From assembly GCA_026225945.1 (NCBI GenBank), contig JAMJFZ010002307.1, positions 8,351,501 to 8,415,500 on the forward strand: a stretch of DNA of 64,000 bases. The letters are read 5' to 3'. Positions 24,665 to 37,441 of the stretch are shown piece after piece. The DNA comes from Cricetomys ansorgei. Lineage: Eukaryota; Chordata; Mammalia; Rodentia; Nesomyidae. A model generated the notes under the pieces. That model was not told where the DNA came from. It did no database searches and was given only the letters and a program-made list of their open reading frames with translations. Each line of letters begins with the position of its first letter. Within the stretch, counting starts at the first letter, position 1. Position numbers and translations under genes: made by a program.

Positions 24665-25470
24665 ATGTTTTCTAATTTATGTGCGTAGATTTTTAGATTT
24701 GAGAAATTAATTTTTTTAGTTGAAGATTTTAATCTAGGTACTCAAAGATTTAACAAGATCATATATACTTGAATTTTTCTAATATAAAAATGGAATACTT
24801 AGATAATGATATCTTTCACAAAATTTCTATTTGTTTAAATTTCATAAGGAATAAGCAAAATCTCTAAATTTTAATTTCCAACCAGTCTTTGAACTACACA
24901 TGTACAGTTTAAAGAGTCTCTTGGACATTTGGATGGGTTTCAGATCTTGTCTGAGCAGGAGTGTGTGTAGGGGTGTGTGTGTGTGTGTGTGTGCTTCCTC
25001 TGTAGATCTTTGTTGTACATTACAAAAATGAGAACTGCAGAAGCAAAAATTTCATTCATTCCTTACCATTGCTGATACCCCGATAAAAAAATTCTAGGAA
25101 CAGAATACATCAGATTTCTTGCTTTGTCCACACACCAATGGATTGTATTATGGATATTTTATATCATTGTTTATGTACATGGACACAGTCTATCTTGAGG
25201 GGAGCATCATGAAGATAAAGCTACTAAAGATAACATTTAGCATTTATTTATTTGATACATGTCAGTCAACCTTTCCATGCAAGGTATAAGAATGGCCGAT
25301 TGAGCTATGCTAAACAAGACTGAAATGTCTACTTAACCAGTGAATACTTTATTATATATTAGCAAAAGTTATTAAGCACTCAACAAATTACAAATCCATT
25401 ACTGATTAGGATTTTTTCTTCTCTCAGTCTTTATTATGTTTTAAGAAAACTTAAGGTTCAAAAAGTTATA
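24665..25470. other. Unique AT-rich sequence with a GT microsatellite
   Basis: A (GT)n run with one GGG interruption lies at 24961-24993. Otherwise nothing recognised up to the minisatellite. Confidence 0.6.
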
Positions 25471-26326
25471 GATGCTTGTAGAAGGCCCCTGGTGCCTGCA
25501 GCATGTCTGGGTGCCTGTGAGATATCCAAGTGCCCATGGAATGTCCAGGTGCCTGCAGGAGTTTGGGATGCTTGTAGGAAGTCTCAGTGCCAGAGGGATG
25601 TCCAGGCACCTGAGAGATGTCTAAGTGCTTCTTGCAGATCCTGGCACCTACAAGTGGCCCTGGTACTTGTGGGATGTCATGGTGCTGGGCTGAGGCCCCG
25701 GTAACTGCCAGATGACCAGATGCCTGTGTAATATCCATTTGCCTACAAGATGTCTGGGTGCCAATGGGATGTCCATTTGCCTGTGGGATGTCTTAGTGCC
25801 TGCAGGTTGGACCAGTACCTGCTTAACGACTAGGCATCTATGAGATTCCCAGGAGCCTGGGAGATGTCCTAGTGCCCTTGGGAAGCCTTGGTGCCTGCAG
25901 GATATCCAGATGCCTGCAGGATGTCTGAGTGTTTGTGGGATGCCCGGATGGATGAAAAATGTCCAGGTTCCTGTGTGGTATCTGTGTGTCTGTGGGTTGG
26001 CTCAGGGCCTGCCTGAAGCTCAGTCATTTGTGGGATGCCCTGGAGCCTGTAGGATATCCTGGTATCTGTGAGATGTCTAGGTGTCTGGGGATTAGCCTAG
26101 TGCCTGCATGATGCCTGGGATCTGTAGGATGCCCTGGATCCTGATTGATATCCTGGTGCATGTGGGCTATCTGGATGTTTTTGGGAGCCCCTGGTGCCTG
26201 CAGGATACCCAGGCATCTGCAGGATGTCGGGGTACATTCAGGATGCCCTGGTGCTTGCATGCTATTATAGGTGCCTGCTCAGTGTCTGGGTGCCTACTGG
26301 AGGTCCCAGGTGCATGCGGACTTGGA
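25471..26326. repeat. 19-bp-unit degenerate minisatellite, about 45 copies
   Basis: A head-to-tail array with the approximate unit GGTGCCTGCAGGATGTCCA. From 25491 to 26117 I could lay out 33 consecutive units of exactly 19 bp with no net insertion or deletion, although single units differ at many positions. The end of the array (26118-26326) has 18- and 20-bp units mixed in. Because 19 is not a multiple of 3, three units make a 19-codon period. This gives short open frames on both strands (for example minus 25466-25738, with repeated QAPGH/QVPGH motifs), but the minus frame is closed by stops at 25793-25795 and 26024-26026. I do not recognise the repeat family. Confidence 0.95.
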
Positions 26327-26592
26327 CAGTGAGGCTCAACTTCGGGTTGAACTTCTTTGTGCTTGGTCTATGGCTAGTATGGGTTAGGGGAATATCCATC
26401 ATCAGAGCAGCCTGCTGCCTTCAGAAACTGTGGTGATGCCCACGTCCATTCTCCTGCAGTACTAGCTGGACTTAATTTTCTTTTTCTTTTGACACAGGGG
26501 AGAGGGTGGAGCAGGGAGGAATGGGAAGAGGGTATTACTGAGATGCATTGTATGAAACTCAATTTATTAATAAAAGTATTATTTTTATAAGA
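26327..26592 (+). mobile_element. Possible LINE-1 (Lx-like) 3' end next to the minisatellite
   Basis: Directly after the minisatellite comes a stretch with a G/A-rich segment (26500-26535), then GATGCATTGTATGAA and an AATAAA-like A/T-rich end. The same arrangement closes the clearer LINE-1 3' UTR at 56880. The upstream part (26327-26490) is not recognised. Confidence 0.4.
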
Positions 26593-28080
26593 ATGGTGAG
26601 AACAAAAAAATAAGAAGAAATAGAAGTTGGCAATGATACAGTGTTTTTGTCAGATTTTATCTTCTTTTGTTCAAAAGAGACACACCATCATGAAAATAAG
26701 CAGCAGACACAAAAAAATGCATATATCCACACTCTTCAACAGTTTATCATGGGACTTGGGATTGAGCATTTTAAGTAGCAAACTTATATCATCTTTTTCT
26801 TTCTCCTTTGTTTTAAATTTTTATATTTAGCTATTTAGAAGTAATACAAACAGTTCAACTGTGTAATGCCATCTAGTGAAGATTCACACTCAACATGATG
26901 CTTATTATATTGCTGTTATTTGAGTATTTGTTTACATATTTTTTAAAGATTCAAATGTTTCAGAACTTTTAGAACAATCTGACATGTTTTTGGTTTTATA
27001 AGTATTCTGGGTAGATTGGTTTTCATACATGATTTCAATAATGGGAGAAATATTCCTATATTTTTCAAATATTTGATATTTACAACTGTTAAATAGGAAG
27101 TATTCATTCTGATGACAAATTAATATCAAGTGAAATGAATATTTTTTATAAGAAAATAAGAACAAATCTATTATGAAACTGTTGATAAAATTTATATAGA
27201 ATAATATTCTTAGACTTTATCTGGGATATTGATCAGTGGGACCTTTGCTTACATGGATAAGTGAGCATCACCCTTGATATGGAGGATATCATTATTAATG
27301 TGCTCATTGATTTGATCATGTGTTGGGAAAATACATAACAATTAGACCCTGTGGAGTTCATCAAAAGGTGCTGTTCAGACCTCTGGCTATTCTGAACATA
27401 ATTAACTAAGCCTCCAGCTGCTTTCACTCTGGATCTACCATTACATTTTCCCATAGGTCATACTTTCCCCAGGTTGCTGCCACCAATTACCAAGAAGACT
27501 GAGCTCGTGACACAGGACCACTGCTGTGAGACACTAGGTCCCTATAAATGGACATGTTGGCATTTAAGGACTCTCAGAGGCCTCACTGACACTTACCGTG
27601 AACTGTAGTATATGTAGTCCGTGATTCTTCATACACTCTTCTTCAAATCTGCACTGCTGTTGACATTTTCTTTATTCTTTATCCTTTCTTGGAGTTTCTG
27701 TAAATAATTCTCTTAGACTTCTATTTCATCTTGACCCATGTTTCTTTGAAAATCAGCACAAGCATATTTGAGTGTGCCATTTACTCATTTAACATCTTGC
27801 ATTGACTAAATATGGTCACACTATGATTTAGTTATAATTCTGGGTACTGAGGATATAACCACCATGCACAACACCTGGTATGAGAAGGTTTACATTAGAG
27901 TGAGAGATAAATATAAACAAACAGCATGTCAGGTGTGGGTGAGCACTAAGCATTCATCCAATGAAAGTGCAGGAGCAGAAAATGCACATATGAAAAACAA
28001 GATGTTTTCAACCAAAACAATAACATTTGCAAGGCTTTTATACATTTCTTTTGAAACAATTGATATACTGCATTCTTTTA
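26593..28080. other. Unique AT-rich sequence
   Basis: No supportable feature in about 1.5 kb. Confidence 0.5.
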
Positions 28081-28081
28081 A

Positions 28082-28300
28082 TGTCAGCTTGACACAATGG
28101 AAAGTAGCCTGAGAAGGGAATTATGAATTAAACTAATGAAGAAGTACCTATACAGGATGGTATGGGTAGATGTCTGTGGGGAGTTGCCTAGACTGTTAAT
28201 TGAATTAGGAAGACCAAACTCTAAATGAAGGCTGTACCATTCCATGAGTATGAGATTAAAGAAAACTAGCTCAACATCAGAATCAAGCAAGCAAGAATCT
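28082..28300 (+). mobile_element. Rodent LTR-like repeat, family A, diverged
   Basis: GTCAGCTTGACACAATGGAA, CCTGAGAAGGGAATTATGAA, GGGGAGTTGCCTAGACTGTT, ATTGAATTAGGAAGACC and ATCAAGCAAGCAAGAATC follow the family order. It is more diverged than the 17.9 kb copy. Confidence 0.6.
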
Positions 28301-28442
28301 TTTCTCTAAGGTATTCCTAAAGTCCTTGACTATCTAGATAGCATAGTTTGGAAAACAAATAATATGTTTATTATTCATCTACACCAATGACTTATGTAGA
28401 AAAGAAGGTTAAACTCAATATTCAATAGTAATAAAACTATTA

Positions 28443-28592
28443 CTAGGCACTGGTAGCACATGCCCTTAATTCCAGCATTCCAGAGGCAGAGGCAGGCAGA
28501 TCTCTGTGAGTTTGAGGGCAGCCTGGTCTACAGAGTGAGTTCTGGACTTACAACAGAGAAACCCTATCTCAGAAAAACAAAACAAAACAAAA
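28443..28592 (+). mobile_element. B1 SINE
   Basis: GGCACTGGTAGCACATGCCC, TTAATTCCAGCATTCCAGAG, GGCAGAGGCAGGCAGATCTC, GCAGCCTGGTCTACAGAGTG and AACAGAGAAACCCTATCTCA, then an A-rich tail. Full-length layout with moderate divergence. Confidence 0.95.
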
Positions 28593-28599
28593 ACATTAA

Positions 28600-30004
28600 G
28601 CTGTTAACTTTTGTCTTTTAAATAACCAACAGCTTTCATTATATATGCCTCCAAAACCAATAATCCACATTTCTAAGAAGATAAATATCAACCTCATAAT
28701 AATTCTTTAATGATTTCATTATTTAATTATTCATATCACATTGTAGACCTTTTTCCTTATTTAAACATTAAAGTAATCTTTTGAGGTGAGACTTTAAAAT
28801 CTAACATTCACTCTTCATTTTTAATTGCTCAATGTTTTCAATTAGTGTTTTAAAAAGTTATTGTCGTATGTCTGAAAATTTAGTGTGTATATCTTACAGA
28901 TGAAGAATATTTTCAACCAGGGATATGAATAACAGAACCTATAAAGCTGAACACAAATGCATTTTGAGGCAAATTGAGACAACTATGATTTCAGAACCCA
29001 TTTTACAGATGCCAAGAAGAAGATAAATTAGAAGTAAGGTGAGAGTTGGAGCCATTCTGTTCTGAAAGTATTGGCCATTGTGGTCTTCCAAACATGAGCC
29101 CAATAATCTAGATCCTGCTGTTGCAGAAGGTCAGCACTAGAATATAAAAAGAGCAGAATAAGAAAAGTAGAAAATCAAGATTTGGGGTTTTATTTAAGTC
29201 TCCTGGAAGGGTAGAGAAATGAATGTATATATGGGTTATTTCTTTATGTTGTCTATGAAAATTGGGTGTCAACTGTGTAGGATCCTAAAGACATACCAGA
29301 AGGCATTGTTGATGCCAAAACACAAAACAAAACAAAACAAAACAAAACAAAAAAACAAAAACAACAACAAGAAGGAAATGGAATCACTGGACGCATGCCA
29401 TAGTGAACACTCCAGGCTCCCAGGCAAACATGGAGAGTTTCACCTTGGGAGCAAAGGCAGAGCATTTCTCAAATCTGTGTCTGTCTGGAGCAGTCTCTTT
29501 GTTTCTTGAAACTCCTCTTTCTATGGTACAGTCACATTGAAAACAATATACAGTATTTTAAAATGGACAATAGAGACTGACAGTTGATGTTCAAGAAAAT
29601 AATGAGATCTCAGGAACTGTGAAATAGTAAATGTAATCTGTAAAACTAAAAGTAGTTGCCAAACTATGGTCAATATGCAGTAGAGAAAATGAAACCACTT
29701 AAGAGATGAAACTAAAGCCATGACCACTAACAGACATCCCTAGTTAAGCTCAGTGGGTTTCAAAACTTAACAAAAGGAGAGGAAGATGGGAAAGAAAACT
29801 GCAGGAAGGAGGGAACTTGACAGAGGTAGGAGGGAGACAGGAAAAGGTGCGGTAAGAATAATCACAATGCATTATATACATGTATGGTTTTGTCAAAAAT
29901 TTACTATTTTTAAAGGAAAAAATGAAGAGCATTATACATCACAAAACCTTGGATTCCAGTCACAATAAGTAGATTATTTATTTCAGTTATTACAAAACAT
30001 GGTA
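28600..30004. other. Unique sequence with an AAAAC microsatellite
   Basis: Apart from the (AAAAC)n run, no repeat or gene is recognised. Confidence 0.5.
29316..29372. repeat. (AAAAC)n microsatellite
   Basis: About six AAAAC units followed by imperfect A/C-rich DNA. No SINE body is visible upstream. Confidence 0.9.
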
Positions 30005-30006
30005 AC

Positions 30007-30165
30007 AGCCAGGTATAGTGACATATGTCCTTAATCCCAGTAGTCAGGAAGCAGAAGCAGGAGGCGCTCTGTGAGTTTAGTGCCAATTTGGTCTACATCC
30101 CAGTTCCAGATCAGCTAGGACTGCAATATTAAGACCTTATCTCAATACTAAAACATACGTAAACA
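30007..30165 (+). mobile_element. B1 SINE, diverged
   Basis: GCCAGGTATAGTGACATATG, TCCTTAATCCCAGTAGTCAG, AGCAGAAGCAGGAGGC, TTTGGTCTACATCCCAGTTC and AAGACCTTATCTCAATAC, then an A-rich tail to about 30230. Confidence 0.85.
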
Positions 30166-30234
30166 CAAAACAAAAAAACAAGAAAAAAGAAAACAAAATA
30201 GGGTTAAAAAAAAGAAAAGGAAAGGAAACTGCCA

Positions 30235-30784
30235 TTAACAAGTCACAGATGAACCATTGTAACCCACAAAACATTTCCCCATATGAAAAGCACATTTATG
30301 GATCAGCCATCAAGAATTAAGAATATTACACATACACATACCACTATGTATACATCATGTATAGATTGTTGCCTGTACTTGTATATGTGTGATTTTTTTT
30401 ATATTTGAAAGATAGTATGTACTTATTGGAAAATCTCATCACACTCTTACTTCTGATACTTCTCAAGCTTATAAGGCCCCTATTGTGTACCTATGAAAAC
30501 CATATCAGTTCTCAATAGCAAGTTTGAAGACTATCAAGTTTTATCCAAATCAAGATCTATCTTTCTTTGCTTGATTTAAAAATATCAATCATGGCTATGC
30601 TGCTACCTCCTGACTGATAAATACCAAATCTCCTTTGAATTGCAGACTCATTTTCAATTGCCTTTTGCCACTGAAAACCTTCCATCTAAGGTTTGGAACA
30701 TCAGATATGTTGGATGAATGAAAATCAGATATTTCCCAACAGTTCAATTCACCATCAAGCTTTCCCCTATGCCTAAAATTTGTC
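30235..30784. other. Unique AT-rich sequence
   Basis: No supportable feature. Confidence 0.5.
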
Positions 30785-31025
30785 ATTCAAAATTCATGTG
30801 CTGGGACCTTAATTTTTAAGGCAACAACACTGAGATATGGGGTGATTGGGGAGCTGTTTAGATAAAGAACTTACTCATCTTGTATAATATACACAAGCTG
30901 CTTTGAGAGGGTCTACCAGAGGATTTTACTGTGGGTTGTGTTTCTGTCTTCCACCATTAGAAGACACAGCAAGAAAGTCACACCACCTGGTGCCAGATCC
31001 CTAATCATGAATTCCAGCACAGATC
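30785..31025 (+). mobile_element. MLT1-type MaLR LTR fragment
   Basis: AATTCATGTGCTGGGACCTT, AACAACACTGAGATATGGGG and AAGACACAGCAAGAAAGTCA follow the MLT1 LTR order (date/ageing motif, TGGGG, then the GACACAGC-AGAAGG block). Diverged. Confidence 0.65.
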
Positions 31026-32860
31026 ATTGTCAATCTGACTAGTGTAGTCTTTCCTAATCCACTGCCATATTTTTCCACCTGCTATTGTTTCAGGCTTTCT
31101 GTCACATTCAAATTTCTTTAAAAACACATGGTATTATTCCTATGTTATCTCTAATTTGAAATGAAGTTCTTCAAGACAATGATTAATTTTTTTATCTACC
31201 CTTAGCTCATTGGGAATATTTAATTAATTTTATAAGCAAAATTAAGGGAAAATAAAGAAATTTCTACATTAATGAGTCATTTCTTAATTTAAAAAACATA
31301 TTTTGAGATGAAGCTGTTACAATGTATCTGTTACTTGTGGATTCTATTGTCTGTCTTCTGTATCATTAAAATATCTTCCATCTTCAATGCCCACAAATTT
31401 TTCATGGGAATTTAATCTTATTGAATAAATTATTTTCTACAAAATTGGCTCATTTTTCATTAGATTATTTATACACATAAATTGTTAGACTGACTTGCAC
31501 AACTTGAGCAAGTTTCTTTTAATAAAGTTTTACTATAGAAGAACACAAGAAAATAAAACAATAAATTAAGTCACAGAGTCAGTGTTAAAAGAAATAAATC
31601 CTGCTACCGATAAGTTTAAATATCAAGAACACTGCTCTCCAATAAGTGAGATTCTCCATAAACTGGACATGTTTCTGTTTTGTGTTTTAGAGACGCCCCA
31701 AATTCCCACATATCACAAGTACTGGCTTGTTTTCATTTCAGTCCTTAAAGGTATATTGTCAGTTTATATATGTAGTGTGCAGTGAACAATTCAGTTTGCC
31801 TTAATGAAAGAAAGTGACAGCTTACTGTCAAGTCTATTGATGCATTTACTGGGGAGGCCATCTCAGAGGATTCTTAATATCCTGAAGTTTATGTTTAAAG
31901 CTTCCTGAACTTACAACTTGGAGAAGAGATCTGTCATCTAGTTAATGATGACTGGCCACTTGTCACTAGATATGACAGAACCGTGATGTGTTAATGGTAC
32001 AAGGTTACTAGGCAAATAAATGTGTGTGTGTGTTTCAATAGATAATTAAAACTCTGCAAAGAATGGCAATAAAACCCAACATGCCAAAGTGTGCATATGT
32101 TGACAGAAAAAATTCATATTGATAAAAGTAATGGTAAACTTTTTCTTCTTACAATGGAGAAGTTTGTCAGTAAGGGGGATCATATCCACATGCAAATGTA
32201 TACGGAACTCTCTCATAGAGGCACTATTTAGTTAATACTCAAATAATACAATGTTCACTGTAAATATACATTGAATTATTTTTCAGGTTCAAAAAAAGAT
32301 CAGGCAAATTTTTTTCCTCATAGCTTTCAACAGTCGTTCAGAAGATGTGAATACCTTTGGGACACAAAAAGGAGAAAAAGTTAGTTCAAATAGTGTAAGT
32401 ACTTCTAAAGATTTTCATGTCAAATATCTTCTTGTGAAATAATGGGCTTCAAAATTGTAATATTAAAATTGATGTGCTTCAGGAAACCCAATAAATATTC
32501 TGGACTGAACAAAATATCTAAATAATTAGTAAGGGCCACCTGGAACAGCATATGAATGTGACATCGAAGGTGATTTAAATGGCTTGGTCTTGCCTAATGA
32601 TGGGTTAAAAGACCAGCTTTGTACAGACACCTGCTTCTCTTTTATCACGTCTTTCTAAGAGTTTGTCTATAAATATTTCCCATGTATTCTACTAAGGCCT
32701 TCATATGGCTTCCTGTCTCCTGTGCTCAGGTATCAAGATGAAGTTGAAGCTATACCTTACCAACACAGAATAACATAAAACAGACATCACGGCACTGAGG
32801 TTAGTAATACTAGAAAATAACAGTAATCACAGGTAATTTGCATTGGCATTGTCACTTTCA
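31026..32860. other. Unique AT-rich sequence
   Basis: No supportable feature in about 1.8 kb, apart from a short GTGTGTGTGTG at about 32023. Confidence 0.5.
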
Positions 32861-32864
32861 GGTG

Positions 32865-32916
32865 AACACACACACACACACACACACACACAAAGTGAGC
32901 AGGGGGGAGGGGAGAA

Positions 32917-32949
<33 letters not shown>

Positions 32950-32966
32950 AGGAAAAAAGAGAGAGA
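32865..32966. repeat. Compound (CA)n and (GA)n microsatellite
   Basis: A CA run at 32865-32892, then a G/A-rich tract with a pure GA block at about 32925-32948. Confidence 0.95.
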
Positions 32967-34545
32967 ATGAGATTGCAGAAAGAGAAGCAAGGATATAAAA
33001 TCAAAACACACCACACACTGATGTGATGAGAGAACCTTTCTCTCTGACCTTTAGTGATTCACCCTCTCTGCTTCCTGCCTGGCCGGCAGGAGGCACTTCT
33101 CCATTCTCCTGCTAATATACCTTTACCCTGCGACAAATCACTGATCACTTTTGTCTTGTGAAGTGCTCAGGATGTGGCCAGACAGTGTCACTTTTTAAAT
33201 CATAATTACAAACATGTTTTCAATGAAGTATGGGAGAGGGAATGAATGTGGAAGTCCTCCAGTCCTGTCTCTGGAATATCCCCTGAAGACCAGAAGTCCA
33301 TTGCATTGTTCCAATTGCAGAATGCCTCACAAGTATTTGTTAAATACATCCATCAACAAAGTTCAATGCACAAAATGTATCCACGAATATATCTGGGATC
33401 ATTCCTGTTATCTTTGATCATATAAGGTCTAATTTACTCTTGTTTTCTTTATATTAGAAACAGTATGTTCATGGACTGAAGGCAAAATACAATATGAATC
33501 CATGCAGGGAGTCAAACAGCCTACACTCTGTGAAAAGTTGTCTCTAAGTTCCATTAAAGATCACTTGCTCTGTGAATTTTAATTGATTAAATTTCAGAAG
33601 GAAAAAAAAAAAGAGAGAAACTTGACTGTGAATTTGAAAAACATAGTGAATAGACAGATACAGTGACATCATTTTCTCATGAGATAGATTCACATTTCAT
33701 TCTATTCTTAACTCTGTTCTAATAAAATATCAATCAAGATTTGTCAGACTCTGTCACTTCCTCGCCTAGGATGTTTCAACAGATGTGATATTTTATAGGG
33801 TAAAATTTAATTAGTTTGTTATTCCCATTATGTCTGCCATCTTGGTCACTACACCTCACATCTGTGTTTACTGCACTCCGCCCACTCTTACCCGTGTTCA
33901 TCCACCATGTCAATGCCATCCTTCCTTAGACTCTTTCAAAACATTTTTTAAAAACATTAAGTTTTTTCATTTTTAGTCTCTGATAGCCCTTAAATGGAAT
34001 CTCCTCCTTTCAAAGTTTTGCCCAGACTTATTCTCTGTCAGCTACTCACCTCTAGCCCAGGCACCTGTCTGCTTCTTCTTTATTCCATTCAACTTTTCAC
34101 TTCCAAATCAAAAAAAAAAAATTCCAATTTACCAACTGAATTCTGGATGCCTCTATACTAAAATGGAAATCCAACTAAATAATTTTGGTAAGTGATATTC
34201 GATGGTGTATGCCAAATGCCTCTACTGCCACTTTGCACAGAGAATAAATGACTTGTTGACTTGAATTTTTATTTAGGATAAATAATTTATTTCAATATCA
34301 TTTGCTTTCACAGATAGAAAATGCACAAAAGGAGCACACACACATGCACACGCTCTCTCAACAAATGCTTTCTATGCACAATTGGCATACTTAGCACTTC
34401 AAAAACCCTTACCTACTGAAATTAATACAAAGTTAATCAAAATGCCATTGCCACAGGCTCTAACAACCTTGGCATCCCTGGTCTCAGTAACACTGCTACT
34501 AAAACATTCAGTACTTAATTAGACTGTGTCTTTTTTAAATTAAAA
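32967..34545. other. Unique sequence
   Basis: Somewhat less AT-rich at 33010-33200 but with no recognisable element. A poly(A)-like run lies at 33602-33612. Confidence 0.5.
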
Positions 34546-34548
34546 AAA

Positions 34549-34664
34549 CAAAATGGGACTGGGTCTCACTATGTAGAATAGGCTGACCTGGAAATTACTG
34601 AGATATCCTTCCCTCTACCTTTTAGTGCCAGAATTAAAAGCTTGTGGTCATTATACCTAGAGAC
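34549..34664 (-). mobile_element. Degraded B1 SINE, minus strand
   Basis: In plus orientation: GGGACTGGGTCTCACTATGT, AGAATAGGCTGACCTGGAAA, CCTTCCCTCTACCTTTTAGT and AGAATTAAAAGCTTGTGGTC, reversed B1 order, diverged. Confidence 0.75.
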
Positions 34665-34695
34665 TGTTTGTCTTTTTAAGTCACATGTTTTTTAT

Positions 34696-34752
34696 CATCA
34701 CCATCATCATTATCATCATCATCATCATCATCATCGTCATCATCATCATCAG
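34696..34752. repeat. (ATC)n microsatellite
   Basis: About 18 trinucleotide units with a few interruptions. Confidence 0.95.
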
Positions 34753-35757
34753 TACAATGAACACAAGGATAAAACTTCAAAACCGAGATTTCAGAAGTAA
34801 TCTGAAAACCAGAACAACTTGATAAAGAATACTTCCCAAAGCAATCAATGTTGTTTTCTTAAAAACTCTAAAATTGTGCAATATTGGAAAAAGGAAATGA
34901 CAAAATATGCTTTCCCTATGAAACTTCTGTCTTCAAACATCAAAATTTGGGACTAAATTACAAGTAATTCATAGTTATTTTTGTTTATAAAATATGAGGG
35001 AGATGGAGAAATAGAAGGAAAGAGGAAGAAGAAAGAAGAAGAGGAGGAGGGGGGCTTAAAACAATATATTACTGGCCCTTTGCCATGCCAAAGTGGCTAC
35101 TGAGAAAATCAGAAATAGTATTTGACACTTTCTCAACCATACAGAAAGCATTTTCATCTTTACTCATTTAGTATGATTCTTTGTCACTCTCGGAAAAGGC
35201 AGGGCAGAGCATGGCTCTCTGGAAATAATCCAGGCATTGACTAAGTGTTAGTTTTTGAGATATTTGTAGTGAAGCTCCAGAGAATGAAACCCATAAGTGG
35301 GCAATTGCAGGGCAGAAATAAAACAAAAATGCACGAGTATCAGCAGAGAAATGAAAAGGTACAGTTGCATGTTGAAGAACAGACAGCAGAACAAGAAGTA
35401 GTAAATGAACCAAGAACAGACTTCTAGTCTGGCTGTCTCTGTAAGAACTGGCAAGCTCCCCTTTGTTTTGCCTACAGTCATTTGCAAAACCCAGCTTACA
35501 TTTTTCTAAGAACAGTTAGCTTGAGGGATGGAATTATTCCTCTGGGTTTTTGTTTGTTTACCTCAAATGCTACTGATTATAGCCCAGGCAGAGTTCCACA
35601 CAACATAGATAATTAATGCAAGTTAGCAAAAATAAATATTATGGAAAATAAAGGAAAACCATACTACAAACACTGAGAGACATTTCCTTATGGGGCTAAC
35701 AGGATCGTCACTGATATATGGGACATTAGAATAAATTTAAAAATATTCAGAATGCAA
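34753..35757. other. Unique sequence with a GA/AAG-rich tract
   Basis: A purine-rich stretch lies at 34996-35054. Nothing else is recognised. Confidence 0.5.
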
Positions 35758-35758
35758 G

Positions 35759-35972
35759 GAGTGGATAGAGAGATGGCTCAGTGGGTAAGATCATTTCCTG
35801 TTACTGCAGCAATAGGAGTTCAGCCCCCAGTACTTTCCAAGAGGCTCACCAACAGGGTTTCTTCTAGTCCTGGTGAATCCTAAGCCCTCTCATACTTCCT
35901 TAACACACTCTGTGCTCAAGTGTAAATAACCACACACATAATTATGCATAATTAAAAAGAAGATAAATCTTA
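35759..35972 (+). mobile_element. B3-type SINE
   Basis: GAGAGATGGCTCAGTGGGTA (box A region), GGAGTTCAGCCCCCAGTACT (box B region), AGTCCTGGTGAATCC, then an A/C-rich 3' part and TTAAAAAGAAGATAAATC. Confidence 0.85.
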
Positions 35973-36926
35973 GAAAAAAATTCCAAGAAAGATTGTCCAT
36001 AAAAAGTTCAAATTTACATTCAAACATAATGTCAAATGAAAACAAGAAATTGACTTCTCAGGCACAACATCTTGGTTTCTTTAAAGTCTTTTTTTTTTTG
36101 CAATAAGTGATCTTTTAAAATTCGCTAAGCTTCACAGATATTAGAAGGGAAAAAATTAAGACACATAGACAGAAAAGAAAAGTAGAGATTCTGAAACTCT
36201 GTACAGGAAGCAAGGCCTTTAGAAGATAAATGTTACAAGCAAGATGATGTGAAAATTACAGCTCTGTTCTTCACAGACGTGAGAGCCATTTACCACCCAC
36301 CATGTCATTCGTGATGCAGACTCTCACTTTGCTTTGTTCTTCTGACTCAAAAATAATTATTCCCTGTGTTTGTTACAGTAATAAAGATAATAATAATTTG
36401 TTCTTTTGGCATACTTTTGCTCCTAAGACTTTAAACACTTTAGAGAAAACTCTGCTACCCGTCTTCATTAGGGCCTTACAAAGCAGTGATACGGAGACAA
36501 ATGGCCACAAAAGATGACTAGAGGAAAATGTTTCAACCTGGAGTGTTGAATTCCTATTCATCTTCGTTGTCTGAGCCAAAGAAAGGAAGACTACATCACC
36601 AATACAGACTTGAAATTCTCCCAAGATTCCAGATACTTTTTCTGTGATCTCTGAGGTAAATGGTACATTTTTTTTATGGCTTGAAATTTTATCCAGACTT
36701 AAACTGAGATATATTGTCAAATTTTCTATCTAATCATATTTTAGTGGAAAAATAAAAAATACATTTTGCCTAGAGATTTTGGCACAACTAGGAGCTTGGC
36801 CCATAGTTTAAAAATACAGACATGTTTTGATATTTACATTCCCTAACATGGAAAGCTTCAGGTGTTAATTAAGGAAAATAATTAACAGGTGTTTACAGGC
36901 CACTAAGTTTAAAAATCATTGCGTTT
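35973..36926. other. Unique AT-rich sequence
   Basis: A 115-codon minus-strand frame (36373-36720) starts with TTG and shows no recognisable domain. No other feature. Confidence 0.45.
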
Positions 36927-36927
36927 A

Positions 36928-37137
36928 AGGGACTGGAGATATGTCTCAACTGCTAGGAGCACACAGTGCAGAGAATCTGAGTTGTGCTTCCAGCACACAT
37001 ATCCGGGGTGGGAGGCTCAGACCCACCTGTAACCTTGCCTCCAAATAATCCAGTGCTCCATGAACATCCATGGGCACCTGCACACATTTGTACACATCTC
37101 CACATACATTTAATTTAAAATGAAATAAAACTTAAGA
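36928..37137 (+). mobile_element. B3-type SINE with probable target-site duplication
   Basis: GGGACTGGAGATATGTCTCA, GAATCTGAGTTGTGCTTCCA, CAGACCCACCTGTAACCTTG, then an A-rich tail. TGCGTTTAA occurs at both edges (36920-36928 and 37147-37155), within longer similar flanks. Confidence 0.85.
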
Positions 37138-37283
37138 AAATATTGCTGCGTTTAAACATATCATATCTAGAGAACTTTAAGCATAAAATTGTCTTTCTTA
37201 GGCATTTTCACTGCTAGCAAAACACAGTACAAAACCCTTGTGTTTCTAAATGAAAAGCTAAAGATTGATTTTTCCAACTTATT

Positions 37284-37441
37284 CTTTTTTGTTTGTCTGT
37301 TTGAGACAAGGACTCTCTGTTGTAACTCTGGCTGTCCTGGAACTCACTCTGTAGACAAGGCTGGCCTCGAACTCACAGCAAAATGCCTGCCTCTGCCTCC
37401 CCAGTACTGGGATTAAAGGCATGAGCTACCAATTCCAACTC
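37284..37441 (-). mobile_element. B1 SINE, minus strand, with 17-bp target-site duplication
   Basis: In plus orientation: T-rich tail, GAGACAAGGACTCTCTGTTG, CTGTCCTGGAACTCACTCTG, GGCTGGCCTCGAACTCACAG, GGGATTAAAGGCATGAGCTA. The flanks are GATTTTTCCAACTTATT (37267-37283) and GATTTTTCAAACTTATT (37442-37458), one mismatch. Confidence 0.97.

Noticed and set aside
25466..26260. Repetitive minus-strand peptide encoded by the 19-bp minisatellite as a possible repeat protein
   Set aside because: The frame is closed by stops at 25793-25795 and 26024-26026, and no start or splice context supports translation.
36373..36720. 115-codon minus-strand frame
   Set aside because: TTG start, no recognisable domain, isolated in AT-rich unique DNA. 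A frame this long is plausible by chance in 64 kb.
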